DNA of 36,652 nucleotides from a virus. Within the stretch, counting starts at the first letter, position 1. Each line of letters starts with the position of its first letter. Positions 25,776 to 31,961 of the stretch are shown here, in pieces. The translations under genes and the position numbers were made by a program. The notes under the pieces were generated by a model. The model was given only the letters and a program-made list of their open reading frames with translations. It made no database searches and was not told the DNA's origin. The stretch spans positions 1 to 36,652 of IMG/VR virus record IMGVR_UViG_3300035695_000015; one strand, 5' to 3'.

Positions 25776-25936
25776 TTAAAAAATTTTTGTATCCTATAAA
25801 AAAGTGTTTTATCACGTTTTAATTGAACTCTAACTGCTATATGTCTATGCAATAAATAAAAACATCGCAAAGTAACATCTTTCCAACCGATATCTGTTTT
25901 TTTCCAATTATTTTTAATCAGATATTTGTTTATCAT
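25772..25936 (-). CDS. Small basic hypothetical protein (54 aa)
   Basis: The ATG at 25936 directly follows the stop of the preceding gene, and AAAGGAAAATGA supplies the ribosome-binding site. The product is basic and aromatic (N-N-W-K-K-T-D-I-G-W-K-D and R-C-F-Y-L-L-H-R-H). Together with the two shorter frames it fills the apparently empty stretch before terL. No family recognised. Confidence 0.6.
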   Translation of the reverse strand: MINKYLIKNNWKKTDIGWKDVTLRCFYLLHRHIAVRVQLKRDKTLFYRIQKFFK

Positions 25937-26359
25937 TCATTTTCCTTTACGTAAAAAATACTTACACCACTCCAAGTGATTCGGAGAATATTTTGGATTC
26001 TGTGGAACACCGCAGATCTCACAACATGGCATTCCATTTAAAGGATATCTTTCTCTTCTTTTAATCATAACCTTTTCAATTTGTGGATTATCATTTTTTT
26101 CCGTTTCATTTGCTTCTTTCATAATTTGCAACTTTCTTTTAATGGAGTTTTTTACATAACAATAAGCATCGTATTCATACTGAAAAGATTCAGAATTGTT
26201 AAAAATTTCTCCATTAAGCCTGTATTCCTCTATTACTTCGTACATTTTAAAAATTTTAACAATACGATAGGAAAAATAATTGTCTGTATCGGGTATTCTA
26301 TGGATAAAGTAAGTTGGTTGTTCTTTAAATAAACCTTTTATGCACTTAATCAGCCCCAT
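25937..26359 (-). CDS. Hypothetical protein with C-terminal Cys/His cluster
   Basis: The 140-residue protein begins with a basic amphipathic segment and ends with C-C-E-I-C-G then H-L-E-W-C, which could bind one zinc. The middle is charged and helical. It overlaps the preceding gene by ten bases. It belongs to the run of small Cys-rich genes between the terminase subunits. Function unknown. Confidence 0.72.
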   Translation of the reverse strand: MGLIKCIKGLFKEQPTYFIHRIPDTDNYFSYRIVKIFKMYEVIEEYRLNGEIFNNSESFQYEYDAYCYVKNSIKRKLQIMKEANETEKNDNPQIEKVMIKRRERYPLNGMPCCEICGVPQNPKYSPNHLEWCKYFLRKGK

Positions 26360-26844
26360 ACGATTCCCTCACCTTCACATGAATGACAATCTTTACATGT
26401 CTTTAAATTTGTTCCGTATACTTCTTCAATCTTCAATCCATTTTGTATAATTCCTCTTCCTTCACACACCGGGCACTTGTGCGGTGTTTTTTCTTTACAT
26501 TCGTTATCCTTACAATTTATATCAGTAAAATATTCAAGCATGTTGATTCGTTTTTCAAAATTATGCAAAATATCCGTAAAATGATTCTCAATATTAATAA
26601 TTCTATCTTGCATAATATCTGTAATAGATATAATCCTTTTTTCAACGTTACTCACGAATTCAAAATATGCTTCTTTAAAAGAACCAATCTTTTCATAAAT
26701 AAGGCCTTTTTCCTTATTTTTAGCCAACTGTTCGATCTCTAATAGTTTTTTATTAATATATGACGCAGAAAAGCAATTTTTTTCTTTGCATAATGAGCAT
26801 TCTTTTTCTTGATTGGCGTGACAACAGCAAATACAAAATTTCAT
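26350..26844 (-). CDS. Cys-rich protein with DnaJ-type zinc motifs
   Basis: The 164-residue product has an N-terminal Cys cluster (Cys 4, 6, 7, 8, 16 and 19), a long coiled-coil centre and a C-terminal pair of C-x-x-C-x-G-x-G motifs (C-P-V-C-E-G-R-G and C-H-S-C-E-G-E-G) like those of the DnaJ zinc domain. The J-domain is absent, so this is not DnaJ. It may bind unfolded proteins or nucleic acid during assembly, but that is inference. Confidence 0.75.
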   Translation of the reverse strand: MKFCICCCHANQEKECSLCKEKNCFSASYINKKLLEIEQLAKNKEKGLIYEKIGSFKEAYFEFVSNVEKRIISITDIMQDRIINIENHFTDILHNFEKRINMLEYFTDINCKDNECKEKTPHKCPVCEGRGIIQNGLKIEEVYGTNLKTCKDCHSCEGEGIVWG

Positions 26845-27017
26845 TTTTTGTTTTCCGATATATTTTCTAATTTTTTAATCCTTTCTAACGCATCCTTCAT
26901 AACATAATCTATACTTAACATATAGTTATTAAGAATATGAATTGATGTTTCTACTTTCATTTTAAGATCATCAAAACATTCGCGCATTTGTTCGTATAAA
27001 CTTTTATCAATTGTCAT
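26841..27017 (-). CDS. Small helical protein
   Basis: I chose the ATG at 27017 because GAGGGAAAAA lies just upstream; the frame is open ten codons further but overlaps the preceding gene more. The 58-residue product reads as two helices with heptad spacing. It overlaps the next gene by four bases. No family recognised. Confidence 0.65.
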   Translation of the reverse strand: MTIDKSLYEQMRECFDDLKMKVETSIHILNNYMLSIDYVMKDALERIKKLENISENKK

Positions 27018-27243
27018 TTTTTCCCTCTTCAATCTTTTCCTGAGCACAAACAGTCATTTCAAACCTAAAGTAGTGAGAAGATTCCAATTTAGCTGATAAT
27101 ATATTTTTTAAGATTCTATCTACTAACTCAAAATATACTGGCTCTATAAAAAGCTCTTTTAAGTCTTTTTCTGTAATATTTTTTGTATTTATTAATGAAG
27201 TTAATACATTTTCACTAACAACCTTTGCGAAATTTACTGTCAC
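27007..27243 (-). CDS. Small hypothetical protein, GTG start
   Basis: The 78-residue protein starts with GTG at 27243, overlapping the TGA of the gene before it (GTGA). It is helical, slightly acidic, and ends K-I-E-E-G-K-N-D-N. No motif recognised. Confidence 0.65.
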   Translation of the reverse strand: MTVNFAKVVSENVLTSLINTKNITEKDLKELFIEPVYFELVDRILKNILSAKLESSHYFRFEMTVCAQEKIEEGKNDN

Positions 27244-27386
27244 TTCTTCTTCCTCTTTATCTTCTTGGCTTCTGAGAATGCGATGGCTATCGCCTGCTTC
27301 TGCGGCTTTCCTGCATCCATCTCTCGCTTGATGTTAGTCGAGATGCCTTTTTTTGTCTTTGCGGCTTTTCCTTTAACTAGAGGCAC
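27240..27386 (-). CDS. Short basic phage protein (K-Q-A-I-A-I-A-F type, 48 aa)
   Basis: This frame begins with GTG at 27386 and encodes a Lys-rich protein with P-L-V-K-G-K-A-A-K and G-K-P-Q-K-Q-A-I-A-I-A-F-S-E-A. I recognise it as a short basic protein found in many phages, usually near packaging or head genes, with unknown role. It overlaps the preceding gene by 14 bases and the next by four. Confidence 0.75.
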   Translation of the reverse strand: MPLVKGKAAKTKKGISTNIKREMDAGKPQKQAIAIAFSEAKKIKRKKK

Positions 27387-27672
27387 GTTCAGCTTCTCCT
27401 ATAGCATTTTGTGATTCCATCATTTTTGATGGCGGTCTCTTAAATTTATCATCCTCAGTATTATTATATGTTATTTTTAATGGACACCAATCAGGATTTT
27501 TTTCAATCTTTTTAACATGGCCGCCACAAATAACGCTTGAATATCCCTTTGGAGATTCTGGATGAGAACAATAATAAAAATATTCTCCATGATTATCTAT
27601 TGATGCCTTATGAGGACAATCAAAACAATTGGTGATCCTGTTAATATGCGAGTAAGTGGCATCTAGGCTCAT
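27373..27672 (-). CDS. Phage zinc-binding protein (C-x-D-C-P-H ... D-W-C-P-L type)
   Basis: The 99-residue protein has N-C-F-D-C-P-H-K, Y-Y-C-S-H-P-E-S-P and a later N-P-D-W-C-P-L motif. I know this pattern from small phage and prophage proteins, where it probably forms one zinc site; the function is not known. Its ATG overlaps the stop of the preceding gene (TAATG). Confidence 0.76.
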   Translation of the reverse strand: MSLDATYSHINRITNCFDCPHKASIDNHGEYFYYCSHPESPKGYSSVICGGHVKKIEKNPDWCPLKITYNNTEDDKFKRPPSKMMESQNAIGEAERASS

Positions 27673-27914
27673 TATCGTCCTGTATTAAGTTTATTACTAA
27701 TTTTTTGTGTGCCAATATTATCACTAAATCCATCCAGTATAGCTTGGATCATATTTGGCAAATTGTATTTTATGTCTTCTAGTGTCTCAAGGCATTTCAT
27801 GCTCGTAGCACAATTAACTGTTTTATCTTTGAATGTCATAAATATAGTAAAAGCTTCTAGCAGTTCTCCGTCTGCTGTATGCAGTTGTGATATTTCTGAT
27901 TTTATTTCTAACAT
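27672..27914 (-). CDS. Small hypothetical protein
   Basis: The 80-residue product starts at ATG 27914, which overlaps the stop of terS (TGATG), with AAGGAT upstream. It is mixed alpha/beta with no Cys pairing and ends in a basic tail. No family recognised; direct coupling to terS hints at a packaging-related role. Confidence 0.66.
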   Translation of the reverse strand: MLEIKSEISQLHTADGELLEAFTIFMTFKDKTVNCATSMKCLETLEDIKYNLPNMIQAILDGFSDNIGTQKISNKLNTGR

Positions 27915-28276
27915 CAATAATCCTTCTTATTCTTCTCATCCAGCTTCGCCTTGAGTTCCTGCAGCTCTTTCTTAAGCGATTCGTTGGATTCCAGCAAAGA
28001 CTCAGTATCCACTGTCCGCCATCGGGCGCGGGTTTTGAGCCAGAACGTTTGGGCTGAAACGTCATTGCCTTTAGTGGCTTTTTTAAATAATGAATTAGCA
28101 ACAGCTCTATTAGCATCTACCACGGCTGTCTCTAATTCTCTTTTATAATATTTTGTTAATGTTTCTACGCTGATATCTAAATATGTGGCAATCTCAGCAT
28201 CTGTATTGCCAAAACTCTTTAGTGCAGTAACACTTTCACGACTTTCAGAAGTAGGTTTATGAGATGGCATTACCAT
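27914..28276 (-). CDS. terS: Terminase small subunit
   Basis: The 120-residue protein has an N-terminal helix-turn-helix (G-N-T-D-A-E-I-A-T-Y-L-D-I-S-V-E-T-L-T-K-Y-Y) followed by A-V-A-N-S-L-F-K-K-A and the W-L-K-T-R-A-R-W-R-T-V motif, then a coiled-coil tail. This arrangement is typical of phage small terminases that recognise the packaging start. It lies about 2.4 kb upstream of terL in the same operon, with small genes inserted between them. Confidence 0.82.
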   Translation of the reverse strand: MVMPSHKPTSESRESVTALKSFGNTDAEIATYLDISVETLTKYYKRELETAVVDANRAVANSLFKKATKGNDVSAQTFWLKTRARWRTVDTESLLESNESLKKELQELKAKLDEKNKKDY

Positions 28277-28285
28277 TTTTTTACC

Positions 28286-28501
28286 TTATATTTCAGGTTT
28301 TGATTTACTTTCTCTCTTTTTTCTGATCTTAATTTCAACTTCTTTTGTGGCAGCCTCAATAGTTTTTATTTTGCCCTCACCTAAACACATCGGACAATCA
28401 ACCAACCGGCCGCCATTATTTGAATGAGTGTAACCTGATCCAAACCTATACATTTGTTTCCTTCCATTACATCTCATACAAATCATTTTGTCAGCATTCA
28501 T
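28286..28501 (-). CDS. Small zinc-finger protein, first gene of the late operon
   Basis: I use ATG 28501, which has GGAG four bases upstream; a TTG 19 codons earlier would read through an inverted repeat. The 71-residue product has C-M-R-C-N-G-R-K and C-P-M-C-L-G-E-G separated by a Gly/Asn-rich loop, the DnaJ-like C-x-x-C-x-G-x-G type also seen at 26350-26844, then a basic helix. As first late gene it might be a regulator or assembly factor. Confidence 0.72.
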   Translation of the reverse strand: MNADKMICMRCNGRKQMYRFGSGYTHSNNGGRLVDCPMCLGEGKIKTIEAATKEVEIKIRKKRESKSKPEI

Positions 28502-28523
28502 AATGCTCCAATTTTCACCAATT

Positions 28524-28546
28524 TTATCCACAAAAACAGTGGATAA
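28524..28546. promoter_or_regulatory. Inverted pair of DnaA-box-like sequences
   Basis: TTATCCACA (28524-28532), a perfect DnaA-box consensus, faces its near inverse AGTGGATAA (28538-28546). The core repeat is TTATCCAC/GTGGATAA with a seven-base spacer. It lies in the leader of the late operon and can also form a hairpin in RNA. It could bind host DnaA or a phage protein. Confidence 0.5.
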
Positions 28547-28606
28547 GTTTGTGTACAACCATGTTGATAAACTGATAAAGCTATATAGTAGTTAGTACAC
28601 ACAAAC
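28547..28606. repeat. Inverted repeat in the late-operon leader
   Basis: GTTTGTGTAC (28547-28556) and GTACACACAAAC (28595-28606) are inverted copies with a two-base bulge. The repeat starts at the predicted late transcription start and could form a 5' stem in the leader RNA or an operator pair. Confidence 0.5.
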
Positions 28607-28635
28607 ATTATACGTTGAAGTCAAAAAAAATCCAA
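28607..28635 (-). promoter_or_regulatory. Probable late promoter (minus strand)
   Basis: A perfect TATAAT (28607-28612, minus strand) has TTGGAT 17 bases upstream (28630-28635). It points toward the zinc-finger gene and terS. The weak -35 suggests that activation or antitermination may be needed. Confidence 0.5.
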
Positions 28636-28640
28636 TTAAT

Positions 28641-28693
28641 ACATGGTAAAAGATTTATATGAAAATTGTTGACATGGTAAATATACATGGTAA
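28641..28693 (+). promoter_or_regulatory. Three ACATGGTAA operators around the cassette promoter
   Basis: ACATGGTAA occurs at 28641-28649, 28672-28680 and 28685-28693. The second overlaps the -35 box and the third reaches the -10 box of the promoter at 28669-28696. The same nonamer is found at 34680-34688 (inverted) and 34960-34968. A protein bound here would block the cassette promoter. Confidence 0.65.
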
Positions 28694-28696
28694 TCT
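28669..28696 (+). promoter_or_regulatory. Promoter of the rightward mini-cassette
   Basis: TTGACA (28669-28674) is followed after 16 bases by an extended -10, TGG-TAATCT (TAATCT at 28691-28696). The first gene starts 30 bases further at 28727. The sequence TTGACATGGTAA is shared with the promoter at 34957. Confidence 0.68.
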
Positions 28697-28726
28697 ATCC
28701 TTATTACGAAGATAACCGGAGGCAAC

Positions 28727-28900
28727 ATGAAAGCGTCAAAACTGAAAGTTGGAATGATGATAAGACTTGGAAACAAAGATTTAATCGTGACATCAGTAAT
28801 CGAACATCAATATCTTGCATTTATCTACATGCTTGAAACTCTGGACGGCAAAACCAAATACGAATACATCCCTACTCGCGGAATTTACATCATCAAATAA
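28727..28900 (+). CDS. Cassette gene 1: small beta-rich protein (57 aa)
   Basis: The ATG at 28727 has a strong GGAGG site. The product is basic, with K-L-K-V-G-M-M-I-R-L-G-N-K-D and a C-terminal Y-I-P-T-R-G-I-Y-I-I-K, suggesting a small SH3-like beta barrel. It is the first gene behind the triple-operator promoter. No family recognised. Confidence 0.65.
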   Translation: MKASKLKVGMMIRLGNKDLIVTSVIEHQYLAFIYMLETLDGKTKYEYIPTRGIYIIK

Positions 28901-28959
28901 CAAGAAGCCCAATATGCTCATGGTTACAAAACGAGAATATCAATCTTTAAGGAGGAATC

Positions 28960-29058
28960 ATGATTTACCATTACTTCAGATGCAGTCGCTGCCACTCTGT
29001 CAGCAAAGGCAAATACTGCCCATTTTGTAAAAAAGGAGGATATGATAATGTCTTATAA
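28960..29058 (+). CDS. Cassette gene 2: 32-aa zinc ribbon microprotein
   Basis: A near-perfect AAGGAGGA precedes the ATG at 28960. The product has C-S-R-C (Cys 8 and 11) and C-P-F-C (Cys 20 and 23), enough for one zinc ribbon in only 32 residues, with a basic surface. The strong ribosome-binding site argues that this tiny frame is real; a competing frame through the same bases lacks one. Confidence 0.65.
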   Translation: MIYHYFRCSRCHSVSKGKYCPFCKKGGYDNVL

Positions 29059-29206
29059 AGGCCAGTTTGATGGATGGCACGGAGACGAAAATCTGTGTGA
29101 AGGCAGATGTGGACGAGGAAGCTGTTCGATGTGTGATGAACAGTACGATATGCGGTGTGACGAAGAATACGACCGCTGGAATGATCTTCAAGCCAATGGA
29201 GGATAA
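29048..29206 (+). CDS. Cassette gene 3: acidic Cys-rich microprotein (52 aa)
   Basis: ATG 29048 lies inside the end of the previous gene, with GGAGG upstream. The product is very acidic in its second half (Asp/Glu-rich D-E-E-Y-D-R-W) and has five Cys in C-x(3)-C-x(4)-C-x(2)-C-x(7)-C spacing. The charge pattern could mimic nucleic acid, as in some phage inhibitors, but this is speculation. Confidence 0.62.
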   Translation: MSYKGQFDGWHGDENLCEGRCGRGSCSMCDEQYDMRCDEEYDRWNDLQANGG

Positions 29207-29207
29207 C

Positions 29208-29399
29208 ATGGAAATCGTTAATGAATTAATGCCCTATCTGAACGGGATACTGGAAAAGAAGAAAAATTGCACAATAAGTTTGTATAAGGAAAACGAAGAC
29301 TTCATTCTGAATGTAAAAACAACATTCAAGAATAAAATAATCAAATCAAAAACCAGCTTCGGCCTTATCGTATGGCTTAGAGATTATCTTAAAAAATAA
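29208..29399 (+). CDS. Cassette gene 4: small hypothetical protein (63 aa)
   Basis: ATG 29208 has GGAGG directly upstream (GGAGGATAACATG). A longer frame from 29067 would overlap gene 3 and is less likely. The protein is basic with a helical start and a beta-like middle, ending W-L-R-D-Y-L-K-K. A strong terminator follows after six bases. Confidence 0.68.
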   Translation: MEIVNELMPYLNGILEKKKNCTISLYKENEDFILNVKTTFKNKIIKSKTSFGLIVWLRDYLKK

Positions 29400-29403
29400 A
29401 CAA

Positions 29404-29562
29404 TCAAGTGCCAGACTTATCCTCTGGCACTTTTCTTGCTTCTATCATTTTTTGCGTGACCCTCGAGATTCTTTTCAGGTGGTCTTTAAATTCTTGTAAA
29501 GTCATTCCAAACGATTCGCAAATGGACTTTATTTGCTCTATATCTTTTTCTTCTTGCTTCAT
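29404..29562 (-). CDS. Possible 52-aa helical protein, convergent with the cassette
   Basis: The minus-strand frame from ATG 29562 has AAGGG upstream and encodes a charged helical protein (K-Q-E-E-K-D-I-E-Q-I-K and L-K-R-I-S-R-V-T-Q-K). Its last codons lie inside the terminator stem of the cassette, which is possible but makes it less certain. Confidence 0.42.
   Translation of the reverse strand: MKQEEKDIEQIKSICESFGMTLQEFKDHLKRISRVTQKMIEARKVPEDKSGT
29406..29434 (+). terminator. Terminator of the rightward mini-cassette
   Basis: A perfect ten-pair stem AAGTGCCAGA/TCTGGCACTT (29406-29415 with 29423-29432) with a seven-base loop ends in a T run. It directly follows cassette gene 4. Confidence 0.85.
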
Positions 29563-29615
29563 GCCCTTATCCCTTTGATTTTCGGTATAATATCAGAAAT
29601 CCGGAGGGATTTAAC

Positions 29616-29780
29616 ATGCGCAAAAAGACGGATAATAGAACAAAAATTATTCTAGTAGCGTTCGTAATTACTACATACATCTTCATGCGGTTTTGTATAA
29701 GGGACTTGCATTATACCGACACAAATCCTGAACAAATCGCATCACAACTCATCATTAACATTTTGTTGTCGAAGGAGTAG
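29616..29780 (+). CDS. Single-pass membrane protein (54 aa)
   Basis: The ATG at 29616 has CCGGAGGG upstream, and a TATAAT lies at 29586-29591, so it may have its own promoter. The product has a basic N terminus, one hydrophobic helix (about residues 11-27) and a C-terminal helix, an N-in topology seen in small holins and membrane effectors. Its end overlaps the 3' end of the leftward gene at 29755. Confidence 0.6.
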   Translation: MRKKTDNRTKIILVAFVITTYIFMRFCIRDLHYTDTNPEQIASQLIINILLSKE

Positions 29781-29994
29781 TGCAATCCGTCGGTGGATAA
29801 CCGTGCAATAAGCTGCTCAGTATTGCAGCCAATGACGGATGCTTCCCTTTCAAGGCTGCCTGAACTTCGCCAGCGAGCTTGTGGACGAGGATCATGTCCT
29901 CAACGAGAACTGGAAGAGTTGGGGTAGCGATTGTTTGCATTACTGCCTGAGTGGCTTCTACGATAGGCGGAATGGTTGTTTCTTGATCTGTCAT
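29755..29994 (-). CDS. Small hypothetical protein downstream of the replication gene
   Basis: I chose ATG 29994, which has GGAG six bases upstream, over ATG 30006, which has none. The 79-residue product has a helical core (L-V-E-D-M-I-L-V-H-K-L-A-G-E-V) flanked by Pro/Thr-rich ends. A DnaA-box-like GTGGATAA lies within the gene at 29793-29800. No family recognised. Confidence 0.62.
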   Translation of the reverse strand: MTDQETTIPPIVEATQAVMQTIATPTLPVLVEDMILVHKLAGEVQAALKGKHPSLAAILSSLLHGYPPTDCTTPSTTKC

Positions 29995-30051
29995 GCTGTT
30001 CTCCATTTAAAACGAGATTGTAAATTATTTGTATTAAATCGTAAATGCCAT

Positions 30052-30741
30052 TTAAAGCTCATTATGAGGCCGTGGTTCAATTTTATTTTTACCCGCCATG
30101 TTGGTATTGGTTTGGCATTTGTAATTAATCCTAGCCCTTCCTTTTGAGATTTTAACAAGGTTCTTTAACTCCTCTGGTGGTTTACATCGTTTGTAAGCCT
30201 CATTTCGCTTAATGCTAGCCTTCTCATTCATCATGGGTGCGAAATCATGTTTCTTTTCGTTATCAGCCTTATGGTTTTCCACAGTTTTTGGCTTTTTGGA
30301 TTTAGGCGAAGCGCAAAAGCTTTTTTTATATTTATTATTATATTTATTATTATGGTCCGACTTAGCAGAATTTTTTTCTGCTAACTCGGAATTTCTGTCT
30401 GCTATCTCGGAATTTAGATTATTTTTTGATCTATTTACTCTTGGCTTATCCACAGGCAATCCTTCAGTTTCTATAAATCTGGAAGGCTGCAAAATGTATT
30501 TTTTTCCACCTTTTCTGACTCGTTTTATTTCATTCATTTTTTCAAAATAAAGAAGGGATTCATAAATTGTGGATTTAGCGAGCCCTGTTCTTTCCACAAA
30601 TTCATCAATTCCAATGAAACATGGTTTATTGCTATACCAAAGATTAAAAATATGGGCATAAACTTTTATGTAAGATAATTGAACACCTTCAAGATAATAA
30701 ATTCGATTTGGAATTATGGATAAATTAAGCTCAAATGACAT
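30052..30741 (-). CDS. Replication initiator with winged-helix N terminus (lambda O-like)
   Basis: The 229-residue protein has an N-terminal helix-turn-helix/winged-helix region (I-G-I-D-E-F-V-E-R-T-G-L-A-K-S-T-I-Y-E-S-L, near residues 42-62, then a basic wing), a linker of seven-residue repeats (N-S-E-I-A-D-R, N-S-E-L-A-E-K, N-S-A-K-S-D-H) and a basic tail. Phage initiators of the lambda O type bind the origin, which is often inside their own gene, and recruit a helicase. The repeats in the linker are also DNA repeats at 30356-30415. No helicase gene was recognised, so the host helicase is presumably used. Confidence 0.72.
   Translation of the reverse strand: MSFELNLSIIPNRIYYLEGVQLSYIKVYAHIFNLWYSNKPCFIGIDEFVERTGLAKSTIYESLLYFEKMNEIKRVRKGGKKYILQPSRFIETEGLPVDKPRVNRSKNNLNSEIADRNSELAEKNSAKSDHNNKYNNKYKKSFCASPKSKKPKTVENHKADNEKKHDFAPMMNEKASIKRNEAYKRCKPPEELKNLVKISKGRARINYKCQTNTNMAGKNKIEPRPHNEL
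30275..30454. other. Candidate replication origin inside the initiator gene
   Basis: From left to right the region holds a DnaA-box-like TTTTCCACA (30275-30283), an AT-rich tract (30321-30353), a 15-bp inverted repeat with one mismatch and a T5 loop (30356-30370 with 30376-30390), a direct repeat TCTGCTAACTCGGAATTT / TCTGCTATCTCGGAATTT with 21-bp period (30377-30394, 30398-30415) and a perfect DnaA box TTATCCACA (30446-30454). Iterons beside an AT-rich unwinding element in an O-like gene is the lambda origin design. Confidence 0.55.
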
Positions 30742-30761
30742 ATAAAAATCCTTTTTATAAT

Positions 30762-31322
30762 TTACTGGTTAATTAAAGATTCTAAGTGACCAAGAAGTTG
30801 AATTGTGTAATTCCTTAGTGCTTTTAGAGTTTCAATATTTTCTATTTCAGAAAAAGAGAATCTGCTTAAATGATGAGCAAATAAATAGGCAATGTCAGTA
30901 TTAAGATGATTCATTTCAGGTATAACATATTGTCGAGGATTGCAAGTATAACAGAACCCATATTCATCTATATCACATGGTTTTTCGCACTGGCCACAAA
31001 TACCTGTGTGACCACAATCATCTACAAAATAATCAGTAGATTCTCGAAATTTAATTTTTTTTACAGTATGGCCACAGAATTCACAATATTTAACTTCTTT
31101 TCCGAGATGATGAATTACCAAAAATCGAAGAATACCAGTAGAAATTCTAAATTTCTCACAAATTTCTGATACTTTATAGACATAATAATTAGTAGGAGTT
31201 TGTTTATCTTTTTTAGTATCAATATATTGTTTTTGTAAAAAATATAGATCACATATTTCGTTTATATTATCTTTGAATTCTCTTAATGCCCTTTTTCTCT
31301 TTTTTTCACCTAAAATTTGCAT
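30762..31322 (-). CDS. Zinc-binding hypothetical protein
   Basis: The 186-residue protein has a basic helical N-terminal third, then a Cys-rich middle with C-E-F-C-G-H, C-G-H-T-G-I-C-G-Q-C-E-K-P-C and C-Y-T-C (about residues 79-132), and a helical C terminus. The Cys/His count fits two or three zinc sites. It directly precedes the replication initiator in the same operon and may be a DNA-binding partner. AAGGGATAGATTT precedes the ATG. Confidence 0.72.
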   Translation of the reverse strand: MQILGEKKRKRALREFKDNINEICDLYFLQKQYIDTKKDKQTPTNYYVYKVSEICEKFRISTGILRFLVIHHLGKEVKYCEFCGHTVKKIKFRESTDYFVDDCGHTGICGQCEKPCDIDEYGFCYTCNPRQYVIPEMNHLNTDIAYLFAHHLSRFSFSEIENIETLKALRNYTIQLLGHLESLINQ

Positions 31323-31361
31323 AAATCTATCCCTTTTTTATAAATGGCTGCTTGATTTAAT

Positions 31362-31433
31362 AAAAAAAGATGATAGGATAGCGGTACGTTTGTTATGTTT
31401 GGGGGTAGTTGCCGCTGCCCCTCATCTTTTTGA
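31362..31433 (-). terminator. Long inverted repeat, probable terminator
   Basis: AAAAAGATGA (31364-31373) and TCATCTTTTT (31422-31431) are perfect 10-bp inverted copies. Inside them AGCGG and CCGCT can pair further. On the minus strand the structure ends in seven T and sits after the stop of the gene at 31439. It is nearly symmetric, so it may stop transcription from both sides. Confidence 0.6.
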
Positions 31434-31438
31434 TAAGA

Positions 31439-31693
31439 TTACTTTTCCGCCTCAAGCATCTCACTTTCAGCCTGCTTAATCAAATGATTGTAAGCCTCTT
31501 TGCGAGACTTGAACAAATTTTCCTCTTTGTACCAGAGATTCTTATCGCAGGTGTAATAAAGCCCATCTTCATTCTTTACAATCCCGTTGATTGATATCTC
31601 TAGGATAAGATGAGTCTGCATGCCCACATTATACGCATACGCCTTATCTCCTATTAAAAACTTACTTCCTTTAGTGCAAATTAGCGCTGTCAC
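31439..31693 (-). CDS. Hypothetical protein (84 aa), GTG start
   Basis: I chose GTG 31693 because AAGGAGG lies six bases upstream; an ATG seven codons earlier has no such site. The product begins T-A-L-I-C-T-K-G-S-K-F-L-I-G-D-K-A-Y and ends in a helical, charged tail. It looks like a small beta domain plus helix. No family recognised. It overlaps the preceding gene by 23 bases. Confidence 0.68.
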   Translation of the reverse strand: MTALICTKGSKFLIGDKAYAYNVGMQTHLILEISINGIVKNEDGLYYTCDKNLWYKEENLFKSRKEAYNHLIKQAESEMLEAEK

Positions 31694-31961
31694 TTGCTGC
31701 CTCCTTAACTTCATTTTGTAAATTGTCTAATGCTGCCTGAGATTGATCCAATTTGGCAAGCTCACGCCTGAAATCCATATACCACGAGCAGAATTGAGCG
31801 GATATCCAGATAGCGCTTCCCTGCTCGATTAGTTTTGTACTGACCATGTCTGTCTCAAGGACAAGCATTAAATTACGAATATCCTCAAAAACTCCCTTAA
31901 TTCGATTAATCTGTTCGTCTTTCTCTTCTTGAGACATTTCAGACATCTTGACTTGTTTCAC
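31671..31961 (-). CDS. Hypothetical helical protein (96 aa), GTG start
   Basis: GTG at 31961 has AAGGAG six bases upstream. The protein is helical and acidic at the start (M-S-Q-E-E-K-D-E-Q) with several Trp/Phe in the middle and a coiled-coil end. It overlaps the HTH-YopX gene by 23 bases. No family recognised. Confidence 0.68.
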   Translation of the reverse strand: MKQVKMSEMSQEEKDEQINRIKGVFEDIRNLMLVLETDMVSTKLIEQGSAIWISAQFCSWYMDFRRELAKLDQSQAALDNLQNEVKEAASDSANLH

